The notes under the pieces: generated by a model | What the model was told of the DNA's origin: nothing | The model's database searches: none | What the model saw: the letters and a program-made list of their open reading frames with translations, nothing else | Part shown: positions 33,535-43,253 of the stretch, piece by piece | How the letters are laid out: each line of letters begins with the position of its first letter | Numbering within the stretch: position 1 is the stretch's first letter | Translations under genes and position numbers: made by a program | Assembly (NCBI RefSeq): GCF_028554725.1 | Contig: NC_071667.1 | Coordinates: forward strand, 35,793,501 to 35,857,500 | DNA: 64,000 nucleotides | Source of the DNA: Zeugodacus cucurbitae | Taxonomy: Eukaryota > Arthropoda > Insecta > Diptera > Tephritidae | Direction: 5' to 3'

Positions 33535-33741
33535 CTAATAAAAATTTTTGCCTACCAAAACCTTTGATCTACCAACCAAACTACCAAAGGCAAATGAAAC
33601 TTCCAATTTTGGTCCGTATCCTTTATTAGGAAGCTGTAACTCAATAAATTGATTGTTAGGAGCAGAGAAAGTAAAGTATATAGAAAAGGGCTTTACAAGA
33701 ATTGAAATTAATAATAATAACACTAAAAAAAATAATTCCAA
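33535..33741 (-). CDS. Hypothetical 68-aa ORF with hydrophobic N-terminus
   Basis: The minus-strand frame starts MELFFLVLLLLISILVKP, which looks like a signal peptide or membrane anchor, followed by about 50 polar residues (FSAPNNQFIELQLPNKGYGP, then FAFGSLVGRSK). It lies just downstream of the putative M13 peptidase exons on the same strand. It could be a chance ORF in AT-rich DNA, a small secreted peptide, or part of an unrecognised exon. No family is recognised. Confidence 0.2.
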   Translation of the reverse strand: MELFFLVLLLLISILVKPFSIYFTFSAPNNQFIELQLPNKGYGPKLEVSFAFGSLVGRSKVLVGKNFY

Positions 33742-33814
33742 AAAATATATAATTTCATGTTCGAATTTTCTTCTCTTGAGTGTGTATACTAGAATAAAAG
33801 TTAAGAAAACTCAC

Positions 33815-33982
33815 TTGATTTAGTTCATCAATAAATGTCGAAATCGCTTCCTTCTCTGAAGCCTTTTGACCAGAAGAAAGCTCGCTTGGTAAAAAGTCGT
33901 CGAGAAGTTTCTGTAGCAGTTTATATTCTCCATTTTTAAACTGATAAGGTGGTGCTTTTGGCCCGGAGTAGCGTATATTGTT
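33815..33982 (-). CDS. Host gene exon, M13 (neprilysin-like) peptidase N-domain, second visible exon
   Basis: On the minus strand, an acceptor TATATGCAG precedes base 33982 and a donor GTGAGT follows base 33815. The exon is 168 bp, exactly 56 codons in phase 0. It begins NNIRYSGPKAPPYQF, continues KLLQKLLDDFLPSEL and ends AISTFIDELNQ. It joins in frame to the exon at 34063-34355 across an 80-bp intron. Together they resemble part of the N-terminal domain of M13 metallopeptidases, which cleave peptides outside the cell. The zinc site (HExxH) would be encoded further downstream and is not visible here. The family call rests on pattern recognition only. Confidence 0.55.
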
Positions 33983-34062
33983 CTGCATATATTATAGATA
34001 ACAACTACTTGTAAAATGTGGTTTCATAATATGGAGTTAAATATGGAATATATAATATTTAC

Positions 34063-34355
34063 CTCTAATATTGGAGGAGAAGTTCCAGGTCCACTTATTA
34101 TTAACAAAACTTGGGGCCGACGGCCGTAGCTTAAATCGTAATACACATCAATAAGAGGCGTTGGGCCCAATTTAAAAATTTTTTTAATCAAAGAAGAAAT
34201 TGAAGTGGGTCCAACCGTTCCAATTGGAAGGTAACCACCAAGCTGCTCTAGAACAAATTTAATAGTCGAAGAATTCGTAGTCTGTCGTAGACAGCTGCTA
34301 AAGAGCCGTCCAAGTTTTCGGAACGGACCTTTTGTGGTATTATGCTGGAGAAGAT
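34063..34355 (-). CDS. Host gene exon, M13 (neprilysin-like) peptidase N-domain, first visible exon
   Basis: Bounded on the minus strand by the acceptor TTTTTGCTTCAG just above 34355 and the donor GTAAAT below 34063. It is 293 bp: two bases plus 97 codons, with no stop. Landmarks are LLQHNTTKGPFRKLGRLFSSC, then EQLGGYLPIGTVGP, then LIDVYYDLSYGRRPQVLLII and SGPGTSPPILE. The RLFSSC...LGGY layout matches the KxxYxSC...LGGW stretch of M13 N-domains. In those enzymes this domain covers the active-site cavity, and the cysteine forms a disulfide. Clean splice sites and lack of decay, unlike its transposon neighbours, argue for a selected host gene. The upstream exon was not found. Confidence 0.6.
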
Positions 34356-34365
34356 CTGAAGCAAA

Positions 34366-34834
34366 AATACAAAAAAACTATTAAATAGTTAAAATACATT
34401 TCCAGTTGTTGAGGATTAAAGATGAGGAAATATTTATATGTCATAGGTAAAACTGTCTAATAACCAGAATATGAATTCAACAATCGTTATTAGATGAAGA
34501 TTTTGAATATTATTAACTTAAACTATAGGTCTTGTAGTTACTTTATAGGTATGTCAAGAAGGGACGGACGAAGGTCCCGTCGCCTTACCTCCTCCAGTAA
34601 AAAATATGTGGATTAATACCAAAATCGAGTAATAACGGAGGACTTGTTCATCCATTTCGAGCATTAAATGAAGCAATAAACGCAATATCGTTAGTATTTA
34701 CAAAAATCGTTTATTTCCTTGTTTTTTTATACATTTTAGAGGAAGAAAATGTAAAATGAGGACAAACCGTAGCCGCTAACATAACTGTTAATTGTTTGAA
34801 ATTATTTTGTTTTCAATTAACGCGTAGTTTGTCA
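34366..34834. other. No gene seen (probable intron)
   Basis: Upstream of the putative peptidase exon on the minus strand. A minus-strand GGAG|GTAAGG near 34596-34604 resembles a splice donor, but I cannot assign a coding exon to it. Confidence 0.35.
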
Positions 34835-35778
34835 TTTTATTATACTCTCGCAACAAAAGTTGCTAAAGAGAGTATTATAGTTTTGTCCACATAACGGTTG
34901 TTTGTTTGGAATCGGTCCACTGCCTCGCCCACAAAATGGCGATAACCACAAACACATAAAGAGCTATAACTAAGACATAAATTAAGTTATGAAAATGAAA
35001 TTTGGAACATAGGATCCCATTAGGGAGGGGCACATTTGGATGTAATTTTTTTGGAAAAGTGGGCGTGACCCCACCCCCAAACAGGATTTTTGTATATAAC
35101 TCGCAAACCAATAAAGCTATATAAACCAAACTTTCTGCAGTCGTTTATTTTAGCCATTTCCTTATACAGTCCAAAAATGAAAGAAATCGAATAATAACCA
35201 CGCCCACCTCCCATACAAAGGTTAGGTTGAAAATTAATAAAAGTTAACTCACTAACGAGAAACGTCAGAAACACCAAATTTTACATAAGAAATGACAGAA
35301 GGAAGCTGCACTGAAATTTTTTTGCAAAATCGAAAATGGGCGTGGCGTCGCCCACTTATGGGTCAAAAACCATTTCTCAGGAACTATTCGACAGATTCGA
35401 ATGAAATTCGGTACATAATATTTTCTTGGCACCCTGATGACACGTGTGGAAAATGGCTGAAATCGCTTCACAACTACGCCTACTTCCCATATATCTCAAT
35501 TTTGAATCCTTCTGATTCTTTCACTTTATAATGTATACATAAGGAACCGATAAAGATAGCGAAATAAAACTTTACACAAATACTGTATTTGAGCTGTGAC
35601 ATCACTTGTGGAAAAATTGTCAAAATCGGACCATGACTTTTCAAGGCCCCTGATATCAAACATGAAGAACTCAGTGCCTAAGGGTAATTTTTCACCGAAA
35701 ATATAGGTACATCTCTAAATAAATTGCGAGAGTATAAAATGTTCGGTTGCACCCGAACTTAGCCTTTCCTTACTTGTT
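34835..35778 (+). mobile_element. HINE-like repeat, copy 1
   Basis: Begins near TTATACTCTCGCAAC with a hairpin (CTCTCGCAAC...GTTGCTAAAGAGAG) and ends TTGCGAGAGTATAAAATG, then the hairpin GTTCGGTTGCACCCGAAC, then CCTTTCCTTACTTGTT. The subterminal inverted repeat plus the 3' hairpin is shared by all family members here. The interior is non-coding and has GGGCGTGG-type boxes. Inserted, I infer, upstream of or within an intron of the peptidase gene. Confidence 0.7.
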
Positions 35779-36644
35779 TTAAATTACATATGTACATAGT
35801 TTGAATTTCGTAATCTACACGTGTACGAGAATCAAGTATCGCGAATATAATTATGTCAATGCGACAATTTAGAACTTCATTCCAGGGGAATTGTTTTCTT
35901 TTAAATCAGTTGACACAACTACGAACAAGGATGACGTAGTTAACTATCCCACATAATTTTTAAAATCATTAGAATTGCTTGGACTATCACCACATAATTT
36001 TCAATTAAACTTTGCAATGGAACAAAGCTGACTGAGAGGAAGCTAATGAGTATCGTAATCGAAGCCAAGATAATCATGGGAATATATTAAAGAGAGGATA
36101 TCTTGATTTTAAGCGTTTACAGTTTTCCGAGAGTCTGCCTTTTGCAATAAACATCAAATAATCTTTATAAATCTCAATACTTGACTGGTATGCGGTATTA
36201 ACTTGGAAAGTCCAAGTCCTCTATTTTATAAGAAAGCTTTAAATTAATTATCGTATCACTAACAACTTTGTAGAGCAATGAACGTCTTTTGGCATATGAC
36301 GATAACGATGATAACTTTGTTGTATTTACTGTAGGCAAGAATATTTTAATTTTTTTAAATTGTTAGCAATTGTAATTGTACGAAGTTCACAATATTAAAT
36401 GTTACTTATCATCATCCAACTATTCTAAATTTTACACATTGTTACTTACTCAATATAAGATAAAGTTTAACACTTGTTTGTGCTTAATACAGATCTACAA
36501 AAATTTATATCAGCAATTTTCAAATGTACCGGCTATAAAGTAATGTAAGAATATGTTCCCTATATTGAAAAATTTACCAGAATAACATTTAATGAATACC
36601 TTTCAAAATCATGTGGTCCGGTCTGCTAGTTATTTATTATATTT
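35779..36644. other. No gene seen
   Basis: AT-rich DNA between two HINE-like copies. I looked on both strands for more peptidase exons and found none that I can support. Confidence 0.45.
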
Positions 36645-36865
36645 AACAAATAAGGAATGGCTAAGTTCGGGTGTAACCGAACATTTTATACTCTTGCAAT
36701 TTATTTATTTAACTTTATTTATATTATATAATACACAATTTGACCCACATATTCCTCATATATATTGTATAAAGTCCATTGAAAGTTGGAAACCATAATA
36801 TTAGGTTAGAAGCACCGAAGTCCTAGTGTTCGATATATGGGGCATTTGTTGCGAGAGTATAATAA
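36645..36865 (-). mobile_element. HINE-like repeat, copy 2 (short)
   Basis: Minus orientation: starts AACAAATAAGGAATGGCTAA, then the GTTCGGGTGTAACCGAAC hairpin and TTTTATACTCTTGCAA, and ends TTGCGAGAGTATAATAAA. Both ends are present but the interior is reduced to about 150 bp. Confidence 0.7.
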
Positions 36866-36945
36866 AAATGTGTGAAAACATTTATTCCAATCGTCACTTA
36901 AGATTATAAACAAATGGATAATCAAATGAAACTTTTTAACCAGAG

Positions 36946-37133
36946 TTTTTATACTCTCGCAACAAAGTTGCTAGAGAGTATTATAGTTTTCTTCATATAA
37001 CGGTTGTTTGTAACACCCAAAACTAAACGAGTTAGATATAGGGTTATACATACCAAAGTGATCAGGGTGAAGAGTGAGTTCAAATCCGAATGTCTGTCTG
37101 TCCGTCCGTCGGTCCGCCTGTGCAAGCTGTAAC
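36946..37133 (+). mobile_element. HINE-like repeat, copy 3a (5' end only)
   Basis: Shows the 5' hairpin (ATACTCTCGCAACAAAGTTG), the ACGGTTGTTTGTAACACC block and the GTCTGTCTGTCCGTCCGTC microsatellite-like run, then stops at the poly(T) end of J1. Interrupted by the J1 insertion. Confidence 0.75.
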
Positions 37134-37275
37134 TTTTTTTTTTTTTTTTTTCAATATTTGTTTATTTATTGAATCTGCTCTTTGGAGCCTAACAATAAGT
37201 TATTAAATCTTAATTCTAATTAAAACTAGACAAGCTCAACCAAGTGATTGAGTTGTTTTGGTGAAACGTTGCTCA

Positions 37276-39939
37276 TCAGTGTGCTGGCATATCTCTTCTT
37301 TTTAGACGTGATTGATTGCAAGAATGTACTAAAGCGTTAGCCAATGGGTTTGGGTGGTCTCGGAGTTTGGATAAATATTTGTGTCTGCTGTTCTCCACTT
37401 CTTTCTTTACCATGAGAATACCAAGATCTTTATGGATATTTTCATTACGCATGTACCATGGTGAGCACGTGATTGTTCTAAGCATTTTTGATTGAAATCT
37501 CTGAATTATATCGATATTGGTTGCACAGGTCGTACCCCACAGTTGAATGCCGTACATCCAAATCGGTTTTATTATCGCGTTATATAACAGAACTTTGTTG
37601 TCTAGGCTAAGTTTTGATTTTTTGTTTAGAAGCCAATTTAAATTTGCAGCTCTTATCTTCATGCAGGTTATTTTGCTCGATATGTGTTTTCCCCACGTGA
37701 GCCTTCTATCTAAGTGAATACCAAGATATGTTACTTCAGTCGCTTGGGGCACTAAAATATTGTTCATTTTAACTGCCGGGCATGTTTTTGGTCTTAGGGA
37801 AAATGTAACATGCTTGCACTTTTGTTCGTTTACATTTATACGCCAGTTGGTTAGCCATTCTTCGACAAAAATCAAATGATCTTCTAATACTCTTGATGCT
37901 ATAATTGGGCATTTGTTTCGGCTCACTAAAGCTGTGTCATCCGCAAAAGTTGATGTCAAAACATTACTAGCTGTTGGAAGGTCAGCTGTATATATTATGT
38001 ATAGAGTTGGCCCTAAAACACTGCCCTGAGGTACACCAGCTCTTATTGGTCGTTCTTCAGATATGAAGTCTCCTACTTTGACAGTAAACTTTCTATTTTT
38101 TAAATAAGACTCCAAGGTTTTATGCATTTCGAGAGGTAAGCTTTTTTTAATCTTATATAAAAGCCCGTCATGCCACACTTTATCGAACGCCTGAGCCACA
38201 TCTAGAAATATAGCGGAACAGTACTCTCTATACTCGAACGCCCTTCTGATTTCGTTAGTAATTCTATGTACTTGTTCTACAGTGCTATGTTTTGCACGAA
38301 AACCGAATTGGTGCGTTGGTATTACATTATTTTCATGGAGGAAAGGAGACATCTTTGATAGTAACACTTTTTCAAATATTTTAGAAAGACAGGGTAGAAG
38401 ACTGATTGGTCTGTATGAAGACGGCTGTGTCAAGTCTTTACCTGGTTTCTCTATCATGATTATCTGCGACTTTTTCCATGAAATTGGGTAGTACCCGAAA
38501 CTGAAAATAGCGTTAAAGAGCAAGGAGAGCACTGTTAAAGCAATATTTGGTAACTCAATTAGCATTTTTGGAGTAATTTTATCGTGTCCTGCCGACTTTT
38601 TTGGATTCAGCTCTTTTATGATTTTAATAATTTCAGAAGATGACGTTTGAATAGACCCAAGCGACTCGTTAGCGCTATTGGAGATGATTGGCAGCTTAAA
38701 GCTGTTCTTTGGGCAATTTGGTTGAAATACCTTTTCTAGGTGATTTGCAAAACAATTTGCCTTATCCTCGTCACTTCGTGCCCAGTTTCCACCCAAGCCT
38801 CTTATAGGCAAATTGGAGTCGACTGGAGGCTTCATTGACTTTTGGGCTTTCCAAAGAGAATTTCGTTTGTTTGAGTTTGGACACAGTTTCTTTATATAAT
38901 TGTGAGTGTGGTATTCTTCCTCACGTTTAAGCGCTGTTTTTAATTTTCGTACAGCATATTTTAGTTGAAGCTGAGTAGAAGGGGAGCGATTTAACTGCCA
39001 TTCACGTCTAGCTCGCCTTTTTTCATTTACAAGCTTTTCTATTTCATTATTAGTGATTTTTCTTCGGCTAATTGGTTTATTATTTCTGTTTGGTGTTGCT
39101 ATGACAGCTGCATTTGATATTACATCATTAAATTCTCGTATGCTTTCATCAATATCTCTTTCTGTATCTATTTTTAAATCAATATTAATGTGGCTACTCA
39201 CATATTTTTTATATTTTAACCAGTTCGTTTTGTGAGATGTCAGACCCCCTTTTGGCTCAACGAATATAGGTTGTTCACACAACTTTATTAGTACAGGTGA
39301 ATGGTCAGAAGATAAGTCTGTACATGTATCAACTGTCACAAGCGATCTATCTATATTTTTGGTTACAGCGAAATCAATTAAATCTGGTAGTTTGTTGAGA
39401 TCACTGGGCCAGTATGTGGGCTTGCCAGGAGATATTATATCAATGTTATTGTGGTTCATAATGGTTTGGTACAGCTGGCGTCCTTTCGGATTAATAAGAC
39501 GTGAACCCCAGTACATGTGTTTTGCATTATAATCTCCACCTGCTAGAAATCTATGACCTAGCGTTCCAAAAAAGTCTTTAAATTCGCTATCTGTAATTTT
39601 AAAACGAGGTGGGCAGTATATAGCCGTTAGATTTAAATCAGAATTCCTATTTTTTAAGGATATTGTTGTAGCTTGTAACTGGGCTGTAACATGAGATTCC
39701 CGAGCATAGTGGTTTAACCTATTTCTAACTAACACTGCCGTTCCACCGTGTGCTTTTCCATCCGGGTGATTGCTAACATACAGTCTAAATCCCGGTATTT
39801 TAAAATTGTTTTTGTTTGTCAGATGAGTCTCTGATATTAGCATTACATCTATATTTTTTTCAGACAGAAATTTAATAATCTCTAATTTATGTTGGTTAAC
39901 ACCGTTAGCATTCCATATACAGATATTTAGTACGCTCAT
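37276..39939 (-). CDS. J1 ORF2, endonuclease/reverse transcriptase, 887 aa, open
   Basis: Uninterrupted and of normal length for Jockey ORF2. The endonuclease shows LNICIWNANGVNQ, SETHLT, AGGDYNAKHMYWGSR near residue 135 and SSDHSPVL near 212. The reverse transcriptase shows SAGHDKITPKML, SYRPISLLPCLSKIFEKVLL, QFGFRAKHSTVEQVH, AIFLDVAQAFDKVWHDG near 585, RAGVPQGSVLGPTLY and TFADDTALVSRN near 665, with F in place of Y in the YxDD box. The C-terminus has LYNAIIKPIWMYGIQLW. Its ATG (39937-39939) overlaps the ORF1 stop (39936-39938) as ATGA, which suggests coupled reinitiation. No lesion is visible; ORF1 is truncated, so this copy is not autonomous as it stands. Confidence 0.92.
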   Translation of the reverse strand: MSVLNICIWNANGVNQHKLEIIKFLSEKNIDVMLISETHLTNKNNFKIPGFRLYVSNHPDGKAHGGTAVLVRNRLNHYARESHVTAQLQATTISLKNRNSDLNLTAIYCPPRFKITDSEFKDFFGTLGHRFLAGGDYNAKHMYWGSRLINPKGRQLYQTIMNHNNIDIISPGKPTYWPSDLNKLPDLIDFAVTKNIDRSLVTVDTCTDLSSDHSPVLIKLCEQPIFVEPKGGLTSHKTNWLKYKKYVSSHINIDLKIDTERDIDESIREFNDVISNAAVIATPNRNNKPISRRKITNNEIEKLVNEKRRARREWQLNRSPSTQLQLKYAVRKLKTALKREEEYHTHNYIKKLCPNSNKRNSLWKAQKSMKPPVDSNLPIRGLGGNWARSDEDKANCFANHLEKVFQPNCPKNSFKLPIISNSANESLGSIQTSSSEIIKIIKELNPKKSAGHDKITPKMLIELPNIALTVLSLLFNAIFSFGYYPISWKKSQIIMIEKPGKDLTQPSSYRPISLLPCLSKIFEKVLLSKMSPFLHENNVIPTHQFGFRAKHSTVEQVHRITNEIRRAFEYREYCSAIFLDVAQAFDKVWHDGLLYKIKKSLPLEMHKTLESYLKNRKFTVKVGDFISEERPIRAGVPQGSVLGPTLYIIYTADLPTASNVLTSTFADDTALVSRNKCPIIASRVLEDHLIFVEEWLTNWRINVNEQKCKHVTFSLRPKTCPAVKMNNILVPQATEVTYLGIHLDRRLTWGKHISSKITCMKIRAANLNWLLNKKSKLSLDNKVLLYNAIIKPIWMYGIQLWGTTCATNIDIIQRFQSKMLRTITCSPWYMRNENIHKDLGILMVKKEVENSRHKYLSKLRDHPNPLANALVHSCNQSRLKRRDMPAH

Positions 39940-40497
39940 TTTTTACTTAATAAAGTTTGCAGCATTTGGTTTTGTGATTTTATTAAATCTTGTATCATAT
40001 TTTGCATAGTAGACATAAATTGTGTCATACATTGCGTTAGATTTATAATCATGGTTTCAATACCACCATTTGGTGGATTTTGTGGTAGTTGCATTTGTAC
40101 AGTGTTGCCTTTTACAACATTGGCATAGCTCCCTTGTACATCAATTTTTTTAAGTATACCGGGTTTAGGAATATGGTCTGTGATATCTATGATTTCATTA
40201 TGGGGAGTATGTAGCATTTGGTTACGTCGTGCTTGAATTCCCTGTGATAACTTCGATTTCAAATCTTTATAAACAGGACAACCCCTGTAATTGGCAGTGT
40301 GACTTCCTCCACAATTGCTGCATTTTTTGTTTAAATCCTCTTTCTTAAGGATACATTTTGAAGTGGGATGTAAATCACCACATACCACACAAACACTGCG
40401 TAGAGTGCAATATGATTTGGTATGCCCATACTCTTGGCAGTTGGTGCATTGTACCGGTCCGTTTCTTTTATGTGGTTCTTCTACGGTTACTCTACGG
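39936..40497 (-). pseudogene. J1 ORF1, C-terminal part
   Basis: The open frame enters from the inverted neighbour and is genuine ORF1 from about 40497 down. It reads HRRVTVEEPHKRNGPVQ, then three knuckles, CTNCQEYGHTKSYC, CVVCGDLHPTSKC, and CSNCGGSHTANYRGC, a linker with IIDITDHIPKPG and SYANVVKG, and a C-terminal coiled region (FMSTMQNMIQDLIKSQNQ). The N-terminal 250 or so codons known from J2 are missing. It would act with ORF2 as an RNA-binding partner if complete. Confidence 0.85.
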
Positions 40498-40669
40498 TGG
40501 TTAAATAAAAACTCTAAACTTAGCTTAGACAGCAAACTGCTTTTATACAATGCAGTCACAAAGTCGATATAATACAAAAGTTCCAATCGAAAATGCTTAG
40601 ATCAATCACGTGCTCACGTCAGGCTTAAAAAAAGCATATTCAATAAATAAATAAATATTGAAAAAAATA
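40498..40669 (+). mobile_element. Jockey 3'-end fragment in inverted orientation (J3)
   Basis: A plus-strand piece of the same Jockey family. LNKNSKLSLDSKLLLYNAV matches the J1 LNKKSKLSLDNKVLLYNAI segment, followed by FQSKMLRSITCS, then a jump to the 3' UTR end ATTCAATAAATAAATAAAT and a poly(A) at 40658-40666. It lies head to head with J1. It is internally deleted and 5'-truncated. Confidence 0.8.
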
Positions 40670-41159
40670 GTGTGTGGTGTGCGTACCCTAGCAAGGGAGG
40701 TGACTGTAGAAAGTTTGGTTTGTATAGCTTTAGTGGTTTTCGAGATATATACAGAAAACCTATATGGTGCGGGTCCACGCCGACTAAAATTATATCCCTT
40801 TGTACCAAATACTAACTTTATTTATGGATTAATTATGACACTTTATAGGTTTTCGGTTTCGCCATTTTGTGGGTGTAGCAATGGCCCGATTTCGCATATT
40901 TTCAATAGCAACACTCTCATGGTGCAAAGGAAAATGTGTACCAAGTTATCAAGATATTTAAATTTTTACTCAAGTTATCGCTTGCACAAACGAACGGGCA
41001 GACATCCGCATTTCAAATCTACTCGTCACCCTGATCACTTTGACATGTACAGATGTATGTATAACGCTAACTAACTCGATTAGTTGTAGGTGTTACAAAC
41101 AACCGTTATGTGAACAAAAATATTATACTATGGTTAACATGTTGCGAGAGTATAAAAAA
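40670..41159 (-). mobile_element. HINE-like repeat, copy 3b (5' end, inverted)
   Basis: Minus-orientation 5' half of the family. It includes the reverse of the ACGGTTGTTTGTAACACC block (41083-41100 region) and ends TTGCGAGAGTATAAAA at about 41143-41158. With copy 3a it flanks the two Jockey pieces. Confidence 0.7.
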
Positions 41160-41824
41160 GGTGCATATACACACATTTCGTTAATTTCAGCATGTTTACT
41201 TATTTACATCATTCTCTCTTTATGAAAATCGTAATATTTAGGGGCGGCGTCACGTACTTAACGAATTTTAGGTATGTATGTATATATAGTATCAGAACCC
41301 AACAAAATTCCTAATTGGTACTTTGTATAGGGCTTGAAAACGAATAAGCCGATGGTGACAAATTTCATGTGATCCTAATGATGCTTTCCGTAATCATAAC
41401 CCCTATAAGTCCAATATAATGATTCCCGTTGACTGTCTTCATTCCAATACCCAGCAAAACCTGCGTGACCGAAACTCCCACACATTTACACAATTTTTAC
41501 TTATTACTAACACACCCTCACAAATCATTTAGATGCGTAAAGAGTCTATCCGCTGTGTCTTTTGTTTGTTTTATATTACAAGCTCTTCACACAACAGCTT
41601 TTCTATAAAAACGAAACAAAAGAAGACAAACTGATTTCGGACTTCTCACCGTTTATGGAAAACGATGCACGTTAAAGTATACAACATGATAACATGATTG
41701 TACAATTTGCAAAGGTGAGTAAACGGAATATCCTATATTTTAATATGAAAAAAACAAACATTTAGTGCTTATATGAGCCGAGAAAAAAAGGCTTTTAATG
41801 TAAGTGCCTCCAAAAATTTGCAAT
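41160..41824. other. No gene seen; likely 5' part of the CACTA-like relic
   Basis: No ORF. The sequence runs without a recognisable boundary into the CACTA-like coding relic at 41825. Confidence 0.35.
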
Positions 41825-43150
41825 ATGGAAGAATTGAGCTCTATAGATATATCTTTAAATGATTATGACAGCCAAGATACTAATGATAGTGATAGTGACA
41901 ATGCGAATATTGTCGTAAAAAATGATAAATGCAAGGAAATAAAAGCATGGGCTTTACGCAATAGAGTTTCCCACAATACAGTGACTGATTTGTTTCAAAC
42001 CTTGCGAAAAATAGGTTTAGTGGATTTGCCCTTAACAGCAAAAAGTCTTTTAGGTACAAGCCGAAAAAAGAATACAAAGAGAGAAGGTTTTGTTTTTCAA
42101 AACAAGTTCATCACTTAAGAACTGACTTGTCTTTTAAAAATTGAATTGATAATTCCCATCATATTAATCCATTCAAATTAAGAGAAAATATTTTAAAATT
42201 TGGTAATTTCAATATGGTGTCCCAATTTCCATTAGACCCGATGCATCTTGTAGATCTTGGTGTAAAAAGTTGCTTAAATTGCTGATTAAAAAAGGGAATA
42301 TAAATGTAACCAAAATTAAAGAAAAAAAAACTTTTCTCTCTAATTTAGTTCCTTCTGAGTTTGGCAGTTTAGTTCCTTTTGATATGTAGAAGTTTAGAAA
42401 CACAAGCGACAGAATTTATGCAGTTTTTATTATACATATATAGGCATATTTGTTCCAAAAGATCGTATTAGCAGTGACCATTACTAGCACTTTTTATTAT
42501 TGCATGCAGAAATAAGGCTGTTATCATGTCAAAAATCATATAGAACTGAAGTTTACGTCGCCCAACAAATCTTACAAAAATTCGTTGATTTGTTTCGGAA
42601 TATATACGGAGACCATTTAGTTAGTTATAACGTGCATGGTTTACTGCATTTAACTGACTGCATTAAGCAATTCGGTCCTCTAGATCAGTTTTCAGCCTAT
42701 AAGTTTGAAAACCATATGCAATATTTGAAAAACTTATACATAAACCGAATAAAATCCTTCAGCAATTGCATTAAACTTGATGAAAGAACTAATAAAAACA
42801 TTGAACCCAACAAAACTTTAAAAATTAATATATTTAATATAGATAATAAAAAAGAAAAAGATTCTTATTGTTTTAGTGAAAAACTAGGCCCTATAAAAGT
42901 AATAGGTAAGACAGACGAATCTGGTTGTGTTGTGGTATCTGCACATTGTTTTTTAGATGTTGAAAACTACTTTGAAGAGCCTTTAGAATCGTCTTCTGGT
43001 TTAGGTATTTTAGTAGCGAAGAGATTAGATAAAAATGTATTTAAAATTAAAAAAGACGACATAGTTTACAAAAATTTCCCTATTCCACATGAGGGCAAGT
43101 TTCTTCTTATACCAATTCTACATTATTTATTTCATAAATTTTCAAATTAG
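41825..43150 (+). pseudogene. CACTA (EnSpm)-like transposase relic
   Basis: The ATG at 41825 opens an acidic N-terminus (MEELSSIDISLNDYDSQD) followed by EIKAWALRNRVSHNTVTDLF and SLLGTSRKK. After a stop at 42118 another frame reads FPLDPMHLVDLGVKSCL at about 42226-42275. From 42500 the first frame resumes with AEIRLLSCQKSYRTEVYVAQ, SYNVHGLLHLTDCIKQFGPL and FSAYKFENHMQYLK, and continues to 43150. DPMHLVDLG, HGLLHL.D and GPL..FSA..FEN are hallmarks of animal CACTA-like transposases. The 42280-42500 stretch contains stops and shifts. I did not find CACTA-type ends. Inactive. Confidence 0.65.
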
Positions 43151-43253
43151 GTTTTTAAAGTATTTATGTACATATATTTTTCTCGGATCGGCTAATAATA
43201 TTGTGTAATAACATTTTCTTAAATATTTGAGAAAAGAATTTTGATACTGCCAA

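Larger units (their letters stand above)
37134..40497 (-). mobile_element. Jockey-group non-LTR element copy 1 (J1)
   Basis: A minus-strand element with its poly(A) tail read as T's at 37134-37151, a complete ORF2 and a 5'-truncated ORF1. Its upstream edge, at about 40497, abuts an inverted piece of the same family. The target is a HINE-like repeat (copy 3a on the left, copy 3b on the right). Confidence 0.85.
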
